From contig JAGBTO010000039.1 in the NCBI GenBank assembly GCA_017631285.1, forward strand, positions 1 through 35,841: 35,841 bases of DNA, given 5' to 3'. A program made the translations under genes and the position numbers. A model generated the notes under the pieces. That model was not told the DNA's origin. It did no database searches and saw only the letters and a program-made list of their open reading frames with translations. Shown in pieces: positions 7,302 through 15,244 of this stretch. The first letter of the stretch is position 1. Each line of letters opens with the position of its first letter. This stretch comes from Alistipes sp. GTDB taxonomy: Bacteria > Bacteroidota > Bacteroidia > Bacteroidales > Rikenellaceae.

Positions 7302-8936
7302 ATGCGTAAATTTGATTACATAATCGTTGGTAGCGGTCTTGCAGGTTTGTATGCAGCATGGAAAGCATCTTTGAAAGGTAGCGTAGCTGTCATTACAAAG
7401 TCGTTTGTGCGCGAGAGCAATTCGTTTAATGCTCAAGGAGGTATCGCTGCTGTTACATCATTTGATGACAATCCTGAAATTCATAAATCTGATACCTTGA
7501 TAGCTGGTCGAGGCTTGTGCGAGGATCGCTCAGTGGAGATTCTTGTAAACGAGGGCCCTTCACGCATTGAGGAAATTATAGCCGAAGGCATGAAATTCGA
7601 CACTGAAAATGGAGTGCTAGCCTTGGGATTGGAGGGGGGTCATCATAAACGTCGTATTCTGCATGCTGGTGGAGATGCTACGGGACGCTGGATAACAGAG
7701 TTTGCTATATCAAAGGTCGAGGGGCGTGAAAATATTACAGTTTTCGAAAATACGCTCTTGCTTGATTTATTGGTGGAGGATGGAACATGTTACGGTGTTC
7801 GTTGTTGGAGTAGTAATCCTCAGCTAACTGATAAATCGTCTGAGGGTAATGGTGAGGAGATTATGCTGTTTGCCGACCATGTGTTCCTTACGTCGGGTGG
7901 TGCCTCGGCTGTATATGCACGTACCACCAATCCTCAAACTACAGTTGGTGATGGCGTAGCGATAGCTTATAAGGCGGGTTGTCGTGTCCTCGATATGGAA
8001 TTTATACAGTTCCACCCTTCAGGCTTGTATCTAAAAGATTCTCCTCAAGCATTTTTAATTAGTGAGGCTGTTAGAGGAGAGAGGGCACACTTGCTTAATA
8101 AGGCAGGTAAAAGATTTATGGTGCCTATTCACGAACTGGCTGAACTCGCTCCACGTGATATAGTTGCTCGTTCAATCTTTAAGCAGATGAAGCAGGATGG
8201 GATGCCTTACGTTACGTTGTCGCTCAAGCATCTCGATAAGGCTATGATTCTAAAACGTTTCCCAGGAATATATGCCAAGTGTAAGGAGTTTGGTTATGAC
8301 CTTACGCAGGAGATACCTGTAGCTCCGGCGGCCCATTACTCGGTTGGTGGTGTTATGTCAAATAACAATGGTCGCACCGATGTTAAACGCTTGTATGTGT
8401 GTGGTGAGGTTGCAGCAACGGGCATTATGGGAGCAAATAGATTGGCGTCAAACTCTCTTATTGAGTGTTTGGTGTTTGCCAATCGCGCAGTTGAAGATAC
8501 TGTTCAGGTAGGTAAGGTTGATAACTTCCCTGCATTTGAAAAGCAATACAGCAAGGATGAGGCTAATGCACCATTATATCAAGAACTGCGTCAAAAGGTA
8601 TCCGAGATTATGAATGCCAATGCAGGTATTATACGTAGCGAGGATACTCTTAACGAGGGTTTGCGTCAGATTGCCGAGTTGGGTGATGTCATTAAGCAAA
8701 AGCAAGCAGAACGAGGTGGTGAGAGCAATCGAGAATACTATCTTGAGGCTTCACGTCGTTTGTTGTGCGTGGCACGATTGATTATGTCGCCAGCGTTGTT
8801 GCGTAAGGAGAGCCGAGGCGGGCATTATCGTGAGGATTATCCTTGTACTGATGAGGGCTATGCTTTACATTCGGTACAACGTCGTGGCAAGGATATTACC
8901 ACGGCACCTGTTAATGATAACTATTTTAATTTTTAG
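7302..8936 (+). CDS. nadB: L-aspartate oxidase
   Basis: This FAD enzyme of 544 residues oxidises L-aspartate to iminoaspartate, the first step of de novo NAD synthesis. The start is the ATG at 7302 (MRKFDYIIVGSGLAG), directly giving the dinucleotide-binding GxGxxG motif at about residues 10-15. Other family marks are SFNAQGGIAAV (about 50), the HHKRRILHAGGDATGR segment, FIQFHPSGLY, the active-site region APRDIVAR, and HYSVGGVM...NGRT near 350-365. The C-terminal helical domain is complete. It is the first gene of nadB-nadC-nadA, with nadC starting 3 bases after its stop. Oxygen or fumarate can re-oxidise the flavin; in this anaerobe-like setting fumarate is likely. Confidence 0.97.
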   Translation: MRKFDYIIVGSGLAGLYAAWKASLKGSVAVITKSFVRESNSFNAQGGIAAVTSFDDNPEIHKSDTLIAGRGLCEDRSVEILVNEGPSRIEEIIAEGMKFDTENGVLALGLEGGHHKRRILHAGGDATGRWITEFAISKVEGRENITVFENTLLLDLLVEDGTCYGVRCWSSNPQLTDKSSEGNGEEIMLFADHVFLTSGGASAVYARTTNPQTTVGDGVAIAYKAGCRVLDMEFIQFHPSGLYLKDSPQAFLISEAVRGERAHLLNKAGKRFMVPIHELAELAPRDIVARSIFKQMKQDGMPYVTLSLKHLDKAMILKRFPGIYAKCKEFGYDLTQEIPVAPAAHYSVGGVMSNNNGRTDVKRLYVCGEVAATGIMGANRLASNSLIECLVFANRAVEDTVQVGKVDNFPAFEKQYSKDEANAPLYQELRQKVSEIMNANAGIIRSEDTLNEGLRQIAELGDVIKQKQAERGGESNREYYLEASRRLLCVARLIMSPALLRKESRGGHYREDYPCTDEGYALHSVQRRGKDITTAPVNDNYFNF

Positions 8937-8939
8937 AAT

Positions 8940-9791
8940 ATGCAATACGAAAACTTAATTACCAAGCTCCTCGATTTGGGTATTGAGGAAGATATCAATA
9001 CTGGAGATATTACTACCGAGTCTATCATTCCTGAGTCAATGAATGCTGTGGCAACCATGACGGCAAAGCAGGAGGGTGTTATCTCGGGTTTGGAGATTGT
9101 TAAGATGGTATATGACCGTTTTCAGAGCAACGTTGTCTTTACTCCATATTTTAAGGATGGAGACTTCGTTAAAAAGGGTGATGTGATTTTGAAGATTGAG
9201 GCTACATATCCAACTCTTTTACGCGGTGAGCGTCTTTCTCTTAACCTCTTCCAGCGTATGTGTGGTATTGCAACCGAGACAGCTAAGTATGTTAAGGAGC
9301 TTAAGGGTACTACTACCGAGCTCTTGGATACGCGCAAGACTGCTCCAGGTCTAAGAGTGTTGGATAAGTTGGCAGTGAAGCATGGCGGCGGTACAAACCA
9401 TCGTATGGGCTTGTACGATATGGCGATGATTAAGGATAACCATATCAAGATGGCGGGTGGTATCACCAAGGCTGTTGAGCAGGTGCGTGCGCGCATTGCT
9501 GAGGGTATTAAGATAGAGGTGGAGACAACAAACCTCGACGAGGTTAAGGAGGCCATTGCTGCAGGTGCCGACATCATCATGCTCGACAATATGGGTAATG
9601 AGGCCATGGCGGAGGCTGTTGCGGTTATCAAGGCTGCTAATAAGGGTATTAAGACCGAAGCTTCGGGAAATATGAGTATTCCTCGTTTGATTGAGGTTGC
9701 CGCTACGGGTGTTGATTATATCAGTGTTGGTGCTTTGACCCATACCGTTAAGGCTATGGACATAAGTATGAATATTCAGGTTGAGAAATAA
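8940..9791 (+). CDS. nadC: Nicotinate-nucleotide pyrophosphorylase (quinolinate phosphoribosyltransferase)
   Basis: The product has 283 residues, full family length. It converts quinolinate and phosphoribosyl pyrophosphate into nicotinate mononucleotide, CO2 and pyrophosphate. Family marks are EDINTGDITTES at about 17-28, NLFQRMCGIAT near 101-111, the binding segment LLDTRKTAPGLRVLDKLAV (about 128-146), KHGGGTNHRMGLYDMAMIKDNH right after it, and the C-terminal phosphate loop EASGN...GVDYISVG. It sits 3 bases after nadB and 12 bases before nadA, so the three are one transcript and the pathway from aspartate to NaMN is complete in this operon. Confidence 0.97.
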   Translation: MQYENLITKLLDLGIEEDINTGDITTESIIPESMNAVATMTAKQEGVISGLEIVKMVYDRFQSNVVFTPYFKDGDFVKKGDVILKIEATYPTLLRGERLSLNLFQRMCGIATETAKYVKELKGTTTELLDTRKTAPGLRVLDKLAVKHGGGTNHRMGLYDMAMIKDNHIKMAGGITKAVEQVRARIAEGIKIEVETTNLDEVKEAIAAGADIIMLDNMGNEAMAEAVAVIKAANKGIKTEASGNMSIPRLIEVAATGVDYISVGALTHTVKAMDISMNIQVEK

Positions 9792-9803
9792 AAATTTTAA
9801 TAT

Positions 9804-10736
9804 ATGACAAAGAGTGAACTTGCCGAGCGCATCGAGCAACTCAAGCGTGAGAAGGGGGCTGTTATCTTGGCTCACTACTATACTACCCCAGAAGTGCAGG
9901 CTGTTGCCGACTTTTTGGGCGATTCGCTTGCGTTGTCGGTCAAGGCGCGTGATATTGATGCTCCTATAATTTTATTTGCGGGCGTAAATTTCATGGCCGA
10001 GACGGCAAAGGTGCTTTCTCCTAATAAAAAGGTGCTAATTCCCGTTCCTGAGGCGGGTTGTTCGCTTGCTGAGTCGTGCGAAGCCTCTGCTTTGGCTGAG
10101 TTGAAGGGCAAGTACCCCAACCATAAGGTTGTGTCGTATGTGAATACCTCGGTTGAAGTTAAGGCCTTGACCGATGTGTGTTGTACTTCGACCAATGCAT
10201 TACAGGTTGTGCAGAGTATTCCTGCCGAGCAGCCTATTATCTTCGCTCCCGATCGTAACTTGGGCTCGTATATTCAGAAGCTGACAGGTCGAGAGAATAT
10301 GATTATTTGGGATGGAGCTTGTACGGTGCATGAGGAGTTCTCGTTGAAGAAGATTTTGGCATTGAAGCAAGAACACCCCACAGCAAAGATTGTGGCGCAC
10401 CCCGAGTGTAAGGCATATATTATCGAGGTGGCCGATTATGTCGGTTCAACTGCGGGAATATTAGAGTTCTGTGGCAAGGATTCAGCGCAGGAGTATATTG
10501 TAGTTACCGAGGCTGGAATTTTGGCTGAGATGCAGAAGCGTTATCCCGAAAAGACATTCATTCCTGCTCCGCCCGAGAGTGGCGAGTGTTCGTGCAACGA
10601 GTGTCACTATATGAAGATGGTGACGCTGGAGAATATCCTCTCATGCCTTGAAGCAGAGTCCCCCGAGGTTCAGCTCGATGAGAATGTGCGTAAGGCTGCC
10701 GAGCGTTCGATACAAAATATGGTTGCTATAAAGTAA
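9804..10736 (+). CDS. nadA: Quinolinate synthase
   Basis: The product has 310 residues. It condenses iminoaspartate with dihydroxyacetone phosphate to give quinolinate, using an oxygen-sensitive [4Fe-4S] cluster. Three Cys ligands are expected. They are visible as Cys86 (PEAGCSLAE), Cys173 (DGACTVHEEF) and one of Cys262/264/267 (GECSCNECHYMKM); spacing agrees with short bacterial NadA. The three-domain repeat pattern and substrate motifs HYYTTPEVQ (about 24-32) and NTSVEVKA are present. It is the last gene of the nadBCA operon and is followed 10 bases later by a long terminator hairpin. Confidence 0.97.
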   Translation: MTKSELAERIEQLKREKGAVILAHYYTTPEVQAVADFLGDSLALSVKARDIDAPIILFAGVNFMAETAKVLSPNKKVLIPVPEAGCSLAESCEASALAELKGKYPNHKVVSYVNTSVEVKALTDVCCTSTNALQVVQSIPAEQPIIFAPDRNLGSYIQKLTGRENMIIWDGACTVHEEFSLKKILALKQEHPTAKIVAHPECKAYIIEVADYVGSTAGILEFCGKDSAQEYIVVTEAGILAEMQKRYPEKTFIPAPPESGECSCNECHYMKMVTLENILSCLEAESPEVQLDENVRKAAERSIQNMVAIK

Positions 10737-10746
10737 TTCGAGTATA

Positions 10747-10784
10747 GACAATAAATCCTGAGCTTCGACTCAGGATTTATTGTC
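10747..10784. terminator. Bidirectional terminator between nadA and the GH78-like gene
   Basis: A perfect 16-bp inverted repeat, GACAATAAATCCTGAG (10747-10762) against its complement (10769-10784), has loop CTTCGA. It separates two convergent transcripts. Confidence 0.9.
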
Positions 10785-12542
10785 TTATCTTACCACTTTA
10801 ACACCCTTGGGGGCTTTTATCTTTGACGTCACCTTGCCGTCGTCGTTGCGGGTGTGTTTTATCTCAATGACACCATAAGGGGTGGGGAACGTTCCCTCGG
10901 CCCACTCCAAGTCACCCAAGTGGGGTGTGATTCTCACCTTGCGACAACCTGGCTCCAGAATTTCAACGCCCAATACATGTTCGCTCAGCCATGCCGTAGG
11001 ACCTGATGCCCAGCCATGGCAGAAACTGTGGCGATATCCCTCGTAACAGTATGCGCCGCAATCGCGGTGAATATCCTTCTTGCCATCGGGAACAAGTTCG
11101 TCTATGCGAGCTGCGTTCTCAATCCAGTCTATATCGAAATCCTCCCAAAACGATGTTGCGCCCAGGTCGAGCATGGCACCCCAGTAGTTGCGTATGATAT
11201 CCATGGCACCTTTGTGGTTGCCGGCCTTTGCCATTGCCTGAAGCATATAGTAGCCGTAGAACGTTGAGAAACCACGAGCCCCTTCAACCTCAATGATATT
11301 GTCATTTGCCTGCTTGGCATCCATTAAATCAGCCAGAGCCAATAGCGAAGCACCCTGCTTGTTGCCTGGGGCAGCGGTTGCCTTGCCCGAGTTAAGGTAG
11401 GTCTTGCACACCGTAGGTGCTGCAGCTTTCATCTTTTCGTACATTTGCTTGCACTCCTCGGCAAGAGCCTCCTCGCCAAGAATGTTGCAGAGCTCACTGC
11501 CCGACTGCATGGCAATCATCATGAGCGATTGTAGCCCCGCATGAATAGCTTCAGGGTGAGCATTCGAAGGCCAATCCAAGAAACGGCTGTCGAGTTGTTC
11601 AATACCGTTTTCGTCCACCTTCGTGAAGAGTAGTTTTAGCAACTCTACAAGGTAATCCTTTTGTTGTGCAAGATATTCCAAATCTCCATGATGATAGTAC
11701 CAGTCGCGTTGGATGATTATCCACCATATAGAGTATGAGCTAATACCATTCATCCAATTGGGTAGCGTAGTGGTGTTCTTTACAAGGTCCAAGCTGTTGG
11801 GTACAACCTCATTATAACCGAAAACCTTGCTCACAGTCATAATCTCGGGGTGAAGGTCACCCATCCACACCAGGCGATCGCGCTTGATGCCGTCCCATAG
11901 GTATTCCTGCATATTCAGATGCACGGTGTAGGCTCCCGTCTGCCAAATCTTATTAAGTCGCTCGTCGCTTGAACGGAAAGAACCTAAATATGGGATATCG
12001 CGCATCTGTGAAATTGCACGTACCTCCTTTAGGTGAAGCTCACGATTATCGTCAAGAAGGTCAATCCTTGCAAAGCGAAATCCTGAATTGCCAACTTCTC
12101 TCACACCAAGCCAGGGAAGAGTGATGTCGAAATCTCGCACAGCATGGTCATTTGTGGCACCATTCTTATTGTCTATTTCACACATGGCCTCGCTGGCAGA
12201 CTCGCCAAAGCGTACGCGTACACGCACGGGGGTGTGGTCGCCAGGCATGCCCGTTGTGATTTGCAGCCCACCTTGTAGCTCGCGTCCGAAATCAAGTAGG
12301 ATTGCGGGGTGGTTGTCGGCAGTGCTGCGCATCACGCATATGTGGGCATTTGTTAAATCGGCTTGCCCGATACCTTTATTTAAGAGGTATTCCGAGTGCG
12401 ATATCAGGTCGCCGTGCTGACTCCAGACGATGCGAGTGGGCGAAATGTATTCTCGTGTGCGGGGGTCGCGTTGCTGAGCCATTGCGCAAGTTACACAGAG
12501 GGCAATGGCAAGAAAAAGAGTTGTCTTAAAAAACTGTTTCAT
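10785..12542 (-). CDS. Secreted alpha-L-rhamnosidase-like glycoside hydrolase (GH78-type)
   Basis: The product has 585 residues with a Sec signal peptide (residues 1-22, cut after CAMA). Residues about 75-180 form a beta-sandwich, 185-500 an (alpha/alpha)6 barrel, and about 510-585 a C-terminal beta domain (GCRKVRITPHLGDLEWAEG), as in the Bac_rhamnosid6H/_C architecture. A candidate general base is Glu467 in GATSFWEDFD. The loop that normally reads DCPQRDER.GWTGD in GH78 is DGIKRDRLVWMGD here (217-229), one residue shorter and lacking the Glu. The enzyme should attack a terminal sugar in a plant or host glycan. Rhamnose specificity is a family guess. A TAACTTTG -7 motif (minus strand, 12575-12568) lies about 25 bases upstream. 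The gene is divergent from the sialidase gene. Confidence 0.82.
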   Translation of the reverse strand: MKQFFKTTLFLAIALCVTCAMAQQRDPRTREYISPTRIVWSQHGDLISHSEYLLNKGIGQADLTNAHICVMRSTADNHPAILLDFGRELQGGLQITTGMPGDHTPVRVRVRFGESASEAMCEIDNKNGATNDHAVRDFDITLPWLGVREVGNSGFRFARIDLLDDNRELHLKEVRAISQMRDIPYLGSFRSSDERLNKIWQTGAYTVHLNMQEYLWDGIKRDRLVWMGDLHPEIMTVSKVFGYNEVVPNSLDLVKNTTTLPNWMNGISSYSIWWIIIQRDWYYHHGDLEYLAQQKDYLVELLKLLFTKVDENGIEQLDSRFLDWPSNAHPEAIHAGLQSLMMIAMQSGSELCNILGEEALAEECKQMYEKMKAAAPTVCKTYLNSGKATAAPGNKQGASLLALADLMDAKQANDNIIEVEGARGFSTFYGYYMLQAMAKAGNHKGAMDIIRNYWGAMLDLGATSFWEDFDIDWIENAARIDELVPDGKKDIHRDCGAYCYEGYRHSFCHGWASGPTAWLSEHVLGVEILEPGCRKVRITPHLGDLEWAEGTFPTPYGVIEIKHTRNDDGKVTSKIKAPKGVKVVR

Positions 12543-12639
12543 TGGGTTGTGTTTTGGTTCGTATTTTCAAAGTTAGAGATTTTTTCGAAACACACTACTT
12601 TTGAAATGATTTTTTTGAGTTCTTGCTATTTTTTTTTAT

Positions 12640-12653
12640 TATCTTGCATAAGG
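12640..12653 (+). promoter_or_regulatory. Probable variant promoter of the sialidase gene
   Basis: TATCTTGCATAAGG lies about 22 bases before the ATG at 12676. TATCTTG is a one-base-short form of the -7 element TAnnTTTG, and TTTG (12614-12617) lies 22 bases further up. The identical 14-mer stands upstream of the hydrolase gene at 20606. Confidence 0.45.
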
Positions 12654-12675
12654 AAATTATTTATCAAGTAATGCT

Positions 12676-13989
12676 ATGAGAACTAATCTTTTTAAATTGC
12701 TGACACTCTTGTTTTGTATAACCGTCGGTGTTGATTTGTATGCGCAACGCCGAGATATCTTTCCAACTCCAAACACCAATGATGTCCCTTATCGTATTCC
12801 TGCGCTTGCAGCTACGAAAGATGGTGTGCTAATCAGTGTGGCAGATTATCGCTATTCAAGACAGGATATAGGTGTTGTGAAGGATGGTCGTATAGATTTA
12901 CGAGTGTGCCGTAGCGAGGATAATGGTAAAACATGGGGCGATATATTTACTCTAATTGAGGGCAGGGGAGCTGATTCTCCTGATTTTATGAATGTCGCCT
13001 ATGGTGACCCATGTATTGCAATTGATAGGGAGAGCGGTCGTATAATGGTGATGAGTTGCGCAGGAAATATCCCTTACATTAAGGGACAGCGTGATTACCA
13101 CCAATGTATAGCTCGTTTTTATAGCGATGATAATGGTAAAACCTGGAGTGCTCCAACCGATGTTGCAGAAGGTATTTATGCTCAGTTTGATAATGGTAAG
13201 TTTGGACCTGCACGCTCGATGTTTGTCGCTTCGGGCAAGGTTCTGCAGAGCCGTTATGTCAAAGCAGGCAAGTATTACCGTTTGTATTGTGCCGTTTTGC
13301 AGACTGTAGCAAATGGCGATTGGATGAACTTTGTTCTTTATTCCGATGATTTTGGCGGCAGCTGGAAAGTGTTGGGTGGTGTGGACAATCCTCCGATTGT
13401 AAAGGGTGCCGATGAGGCAAAGGTTGAAGAGCTGCCAGGCGGAAACTTGCTTATAAGCTCACGTACTGATAAGCAGGGGCGTAATTTCAATATCTTTACC
13501 TTTACAAATGCCAAGAAGGGAGAAGGTTGCTGGGGTGAGGCTGCTCATTCGAGCAAGCATAATGGGGGTGTATTCTCTGACCGCAATGCGTGCAATGGAG
13601 AGTTGCTGTTGTTGCCTGTTGTACGCAATAGCGACCAACGTGAGATGTATCTGTTGTTGCAGTCGTTGCCTTTGGGCCCATATCGTAAGGATGTAGGTAT
13701 ATATTATAAAGGTTTGGAGAGTTCAGCCGACATAGCATCGCCACAGCGCATCGCCGAGAATTGGGAGGGCGTTTTCAAGGTGTCTAACCAGACTTCCGCA
13801 TATTCGACTATGGCATGGCAGTCGAATCAACGTCTGGGTTTCCTTTTTGAGGAACGAGAACTCTATTCAAAGTTGGGGGGAGGTTACACAATCGTGTATG
13901 ATAACTTCAGTATCGAGCAAATCACCGATAATAAGTATAGTTTCAACCCCAGCGACAGTAGAAAGTTGTGGAAACGTTACAAGAAATAG
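12676..13989 (+). CDS. Secreted exo-alpha-sialidase (GH33)
   Basis: The product has 437 residues with a Sec signal peptide (cut near residue 23, LYA-Q). It should release terminal sialic acids from host glycoproteins. The first catalytic Arg is in the motif YRIP (Arg40), followed by the acid region VADYRYSRQD. Three Asp boxes fit the six-bladed propeller: SEDNGKTW (about 80), SDDNGKTW (about 150) and SDDFGGSW (about 223). The Glu partner is at about 251-252 (VEELPGGNLL), a second triad Arg at about 263 (SSR), a third near 303 (SDRNACNGEL), and the nucleophile Tyr in GGGYTIVYDNFS near the end. No carbohydrate-binding module is seen. It is divergent from the GH78-like gene, which suggests co-regulated glycan foraging, although no SusC/SusD pair is adjacent. 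Confidence 0.93.
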   Translation: MRTNLFKLLTLLFCITVGVDLYAQRRDIFPTPNTNDVPYRIPALAATKDGVLISVADYRYSRQDIGVVKDGRIDLRVCRSEDNGKTWGDIFTLIEGRGADSPDFMNVAYGDPCIAIDRESGRIMVMSCAGNIPYIKGQRDYHQCIARFYSDDNGKTWSAPTDVAEGIYAQFDNGKFGPARSMFVASGKVLQSRYVKAGKYYRLYCAVLQTVANGDWMNFVLYSDDFGGSWKVLGGVDNPPIVKGADEAKVEELPGGNLLISSRTDKQGRNFNIFTFTNAKKGEGCWGEAAHSSKHNGGVFSDRNACNGELLLLPVVRNSDQREMYLLLQSLPLGPYRKDVGIYYKGLESSADIASPQRIAENWEGVFKVSNQTSAYSTMAWQSNQRLGFLFEERELYSKLGGGYTIVYDNFSIEQITDNKYSFNPSDSRKLWKRYKK

Positions 13990-14059
13990 CATTTTTGTAG
14001 GCTAAAAACGGGTAAAAGTGAGTTTTTTTTAAGAAAAATTAAAAATTTTTGCGAAAACT

Positions 14060-14090
14060 TTTGCAGAATAGAAAATAATGCCTACATTTG
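14060..14090 (+). promoter_or_regulatory. Promoter of the tRNA-Leu/tRNA-Lys pair
   Basis: TTTG (14060-14063), 19 bases, then TACATTTG (14083-14090) is a perfect Bacteroidetes-type promoter, 24 bases ahead of tRNA-Leu. Confidence 0.82.
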
Positions 14091-14114
14091 CACACCATTT
14101 CGAAGGAAATTGGA

Positions 14115-14198
14115 GCCCAGATGGCGGAATCGGTAGACGCGCTGGTCTCAAACACCAGTAGGTTCACCCCTGTGCCGGTTCGACCCCGGCTCTGGGTA
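14115..14198 (+). tRNA. tRNA-Leu (anticodon CAA)
   Basis: This class II tRNA of 84 bases has acceptor GCCCAGA/TCTGGGT, anticodon stem CTGGT/ACCAG with loop CTCAAAC, a long variable arm, and T arm GCCGG/CCGGC. Anticodon CAA reads UUG. CCA is not encoded. It is cotranscribed with tRNA-Lys, 13 bases downstream. Confidence 0.96.
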
Positions 14199-14211
14199 CA
14201 TACAAAAAGTT

Positions 14212-14284
14212 GCCTCTTTAGCTCAGTTGGTAGAGCACGACACTCTTAATGTTGGGGTCCAGGGTTCGAGCCCCTGAGGGGGTA
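14212..14284 (+). tRNA. tRNA-Lys (anticodon CTT)
   Basis: This 73-base cloverleaf has acceptor GCCTCTT/AGGGGGT, D arm GCTC/GAGC, anticodon stem CGACA/TGTTG with loop CTCTTAA, and T arm CAGGG/CCCTG. Anticodon CTT reads AAG. A truncated recombinase gene on the opposite strand runs into this tRNA, so the tRNA was probably an integration site. Confidence 0.96.
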
Positions 14285-14930
14285 CTTCGAGAGACTTTTC
14301 AGAAAAATCTGAAGAGTCTCTTTTCTTTTGTCCTCGTAACTCGTTGGTTTGCAGGTATATTAAATCAAGTACCTTGTTGTAAGTATTGGTTCGATATGAT
14401 TTTCCATCAAAATCAAATTTTTCTGGGAACATCACACCAATCAACTCTCTCTTAGTATCCAAACGCCCCTCCTTAATCACGTGTGAAAGATTGTTAATCA
14501 ACGACATAGCATACTTGATTTGTGGTTCGAAATCAGCACACTTAGGGTTTTTCAACATATCAAGTTTGGTTAAACACGCCTTCTTTTCTGCTAATACCCT
14601 CTGTTTCACCTCATTATATGTATCTGCATCAATTTTATCATCCAAAAACTTATTGGTTGCAGCAGTCAGTCTTGCTTCGTGTTGTAATATTTCCTCCTCA
14701 ACCTTTGCTATTTGGCTTCGGGAAACTATCCTGCTTTCTCCCTGAATATCTCTTATCACTTCCCTATATAGGCTGATTATGGCATAGTTTGGAATAAGGG
14801 CTGAAAGATAACGGGCAAAATCATCATTTGCCTTATCAGCCCTACATCTTAAGTGTTTTGCATCCTTGCTACAGTGGTAGTAATAGTATTTGCCTCCATC
14901 AACAAGTTGTGCAGTTGAGACCCTGAGAAA
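14223..14930 (-). pseudogene. Recombinase (serine-type) C-terminal remnant abutting tRNA-Lys
   Basis: The frame (open from 15014) shows only the back end of a large serine-recombinase-like protein. It has the second half of a zinc ribbon (GKYYYYHC...HLRCRADKAN), then a long coiled coil (about 14560-14780) and a C-terminal tail. The resolvase catalytic domain and the first Cys pair are missing. Upstream of about 14930 the frame turns into unrelated sequence with a terminator hairpin, so it is a 5'-truncated remnant. The last about 20 codons (PPQGLEPWTPTLRVSCSTN) are the antisense of tRNA-Lys, and the stop TGA lies inside the tRNA. This is the usual picture of an element integrated at a tRNA 3' end. 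Serine rather than tyrosine type is my reading of the coiled-coil/zinc-ribbon layout. Confidence 0.75.
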
Positions 14931-14936
14931 GTACAG

Positions 14937-14964
14937 AAAAGGAAGAACCCAAGTTCTTCCTTTT
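14937..14964. terminator. Terminator hairpin downstream of the toxin locus
   Basis: A perfect 12-bp inverted repeat, AAAAGGAAGAAC against GTTCTTCCTTTT, has loop CCAA. On the minus strand it ends in TTTT and closes the toxin-antitoxin transcript. It also marks the junction with the recombinase remnant. Confidence 0.75.
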
Positions 14965-15076
14965 ATAAGTTTAGATTTCATATTGCGCCACAAAAAGCAT
15001 GACGTCAGGCGCACAAATACTCACAATGCAATGTGTTATCTTTGTGTGAAAATGGGATATGGATGTACGAGGCGGA

Positions 15077-15238
15077 TTACTCCTTCAGGTCGTCGGCTGT
15101 CAGATGCGTAACTTTACCGTCACGCATAACCACAAGTTCTCCATCTTCTCTTAAGACCTTCTCCTTTAATCGTTGTTGTGCCAAGAGAATACCTGCATCT
15201 ATCTTTTCTTGTAATTGTTCAAGTTCCAATTCACTCAT
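15077..15238 (-). CDS. Small ORF downstream of the zeta toxin, candidate antitoxin
   Basis: This is a 53-residue protein, too short for usual ORF filters. It begins with ATG at 15238 (MSELELEQLQEKIDAGILLA...) and ends with TAA at 15077-15079. It is highly charged. Residues 3-33 form a Leu/Glu/Lys-rich amphipathic helix, followed by a short strand-like part (GELVVMRDGKVTHL, about 34-47) and an acidic end (TADDLKE). The start lies 6 bases after the toxin stop codon, so the two genes are coupled. Small helical partners of this type often accompany zeta-like kinases in Bacteroidetes. The antitoxin role is inference from position, size and charge. If correct, the order toxin-then-antitoxin is the reverse of the classic epsilon-zeta arrangement. 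Confidence 0.7.
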   Translation of the reverse strand: MSELELEQLQEKIDAGILLAQQRLKEKVLREDGELVVMRDGKVTHLTADDLKE

Positions 15239-15244
15239 ACGCTT

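Noticed and set aside
14223..14290. Protein tail PPQGLEPWTPTLRVSCSTN as a genuine C-terminal domain
   Set aside because: It is the antisense translation of tRNA-Lys and its flank; this text recurs wherever a frame runs backward through such a tRNA.
15033..15060. Plus-strand TATCTTTG at about 15039-15046 as a promoter
   Set aside because: No TTTG at the right distance and no plus-strand gene follows.
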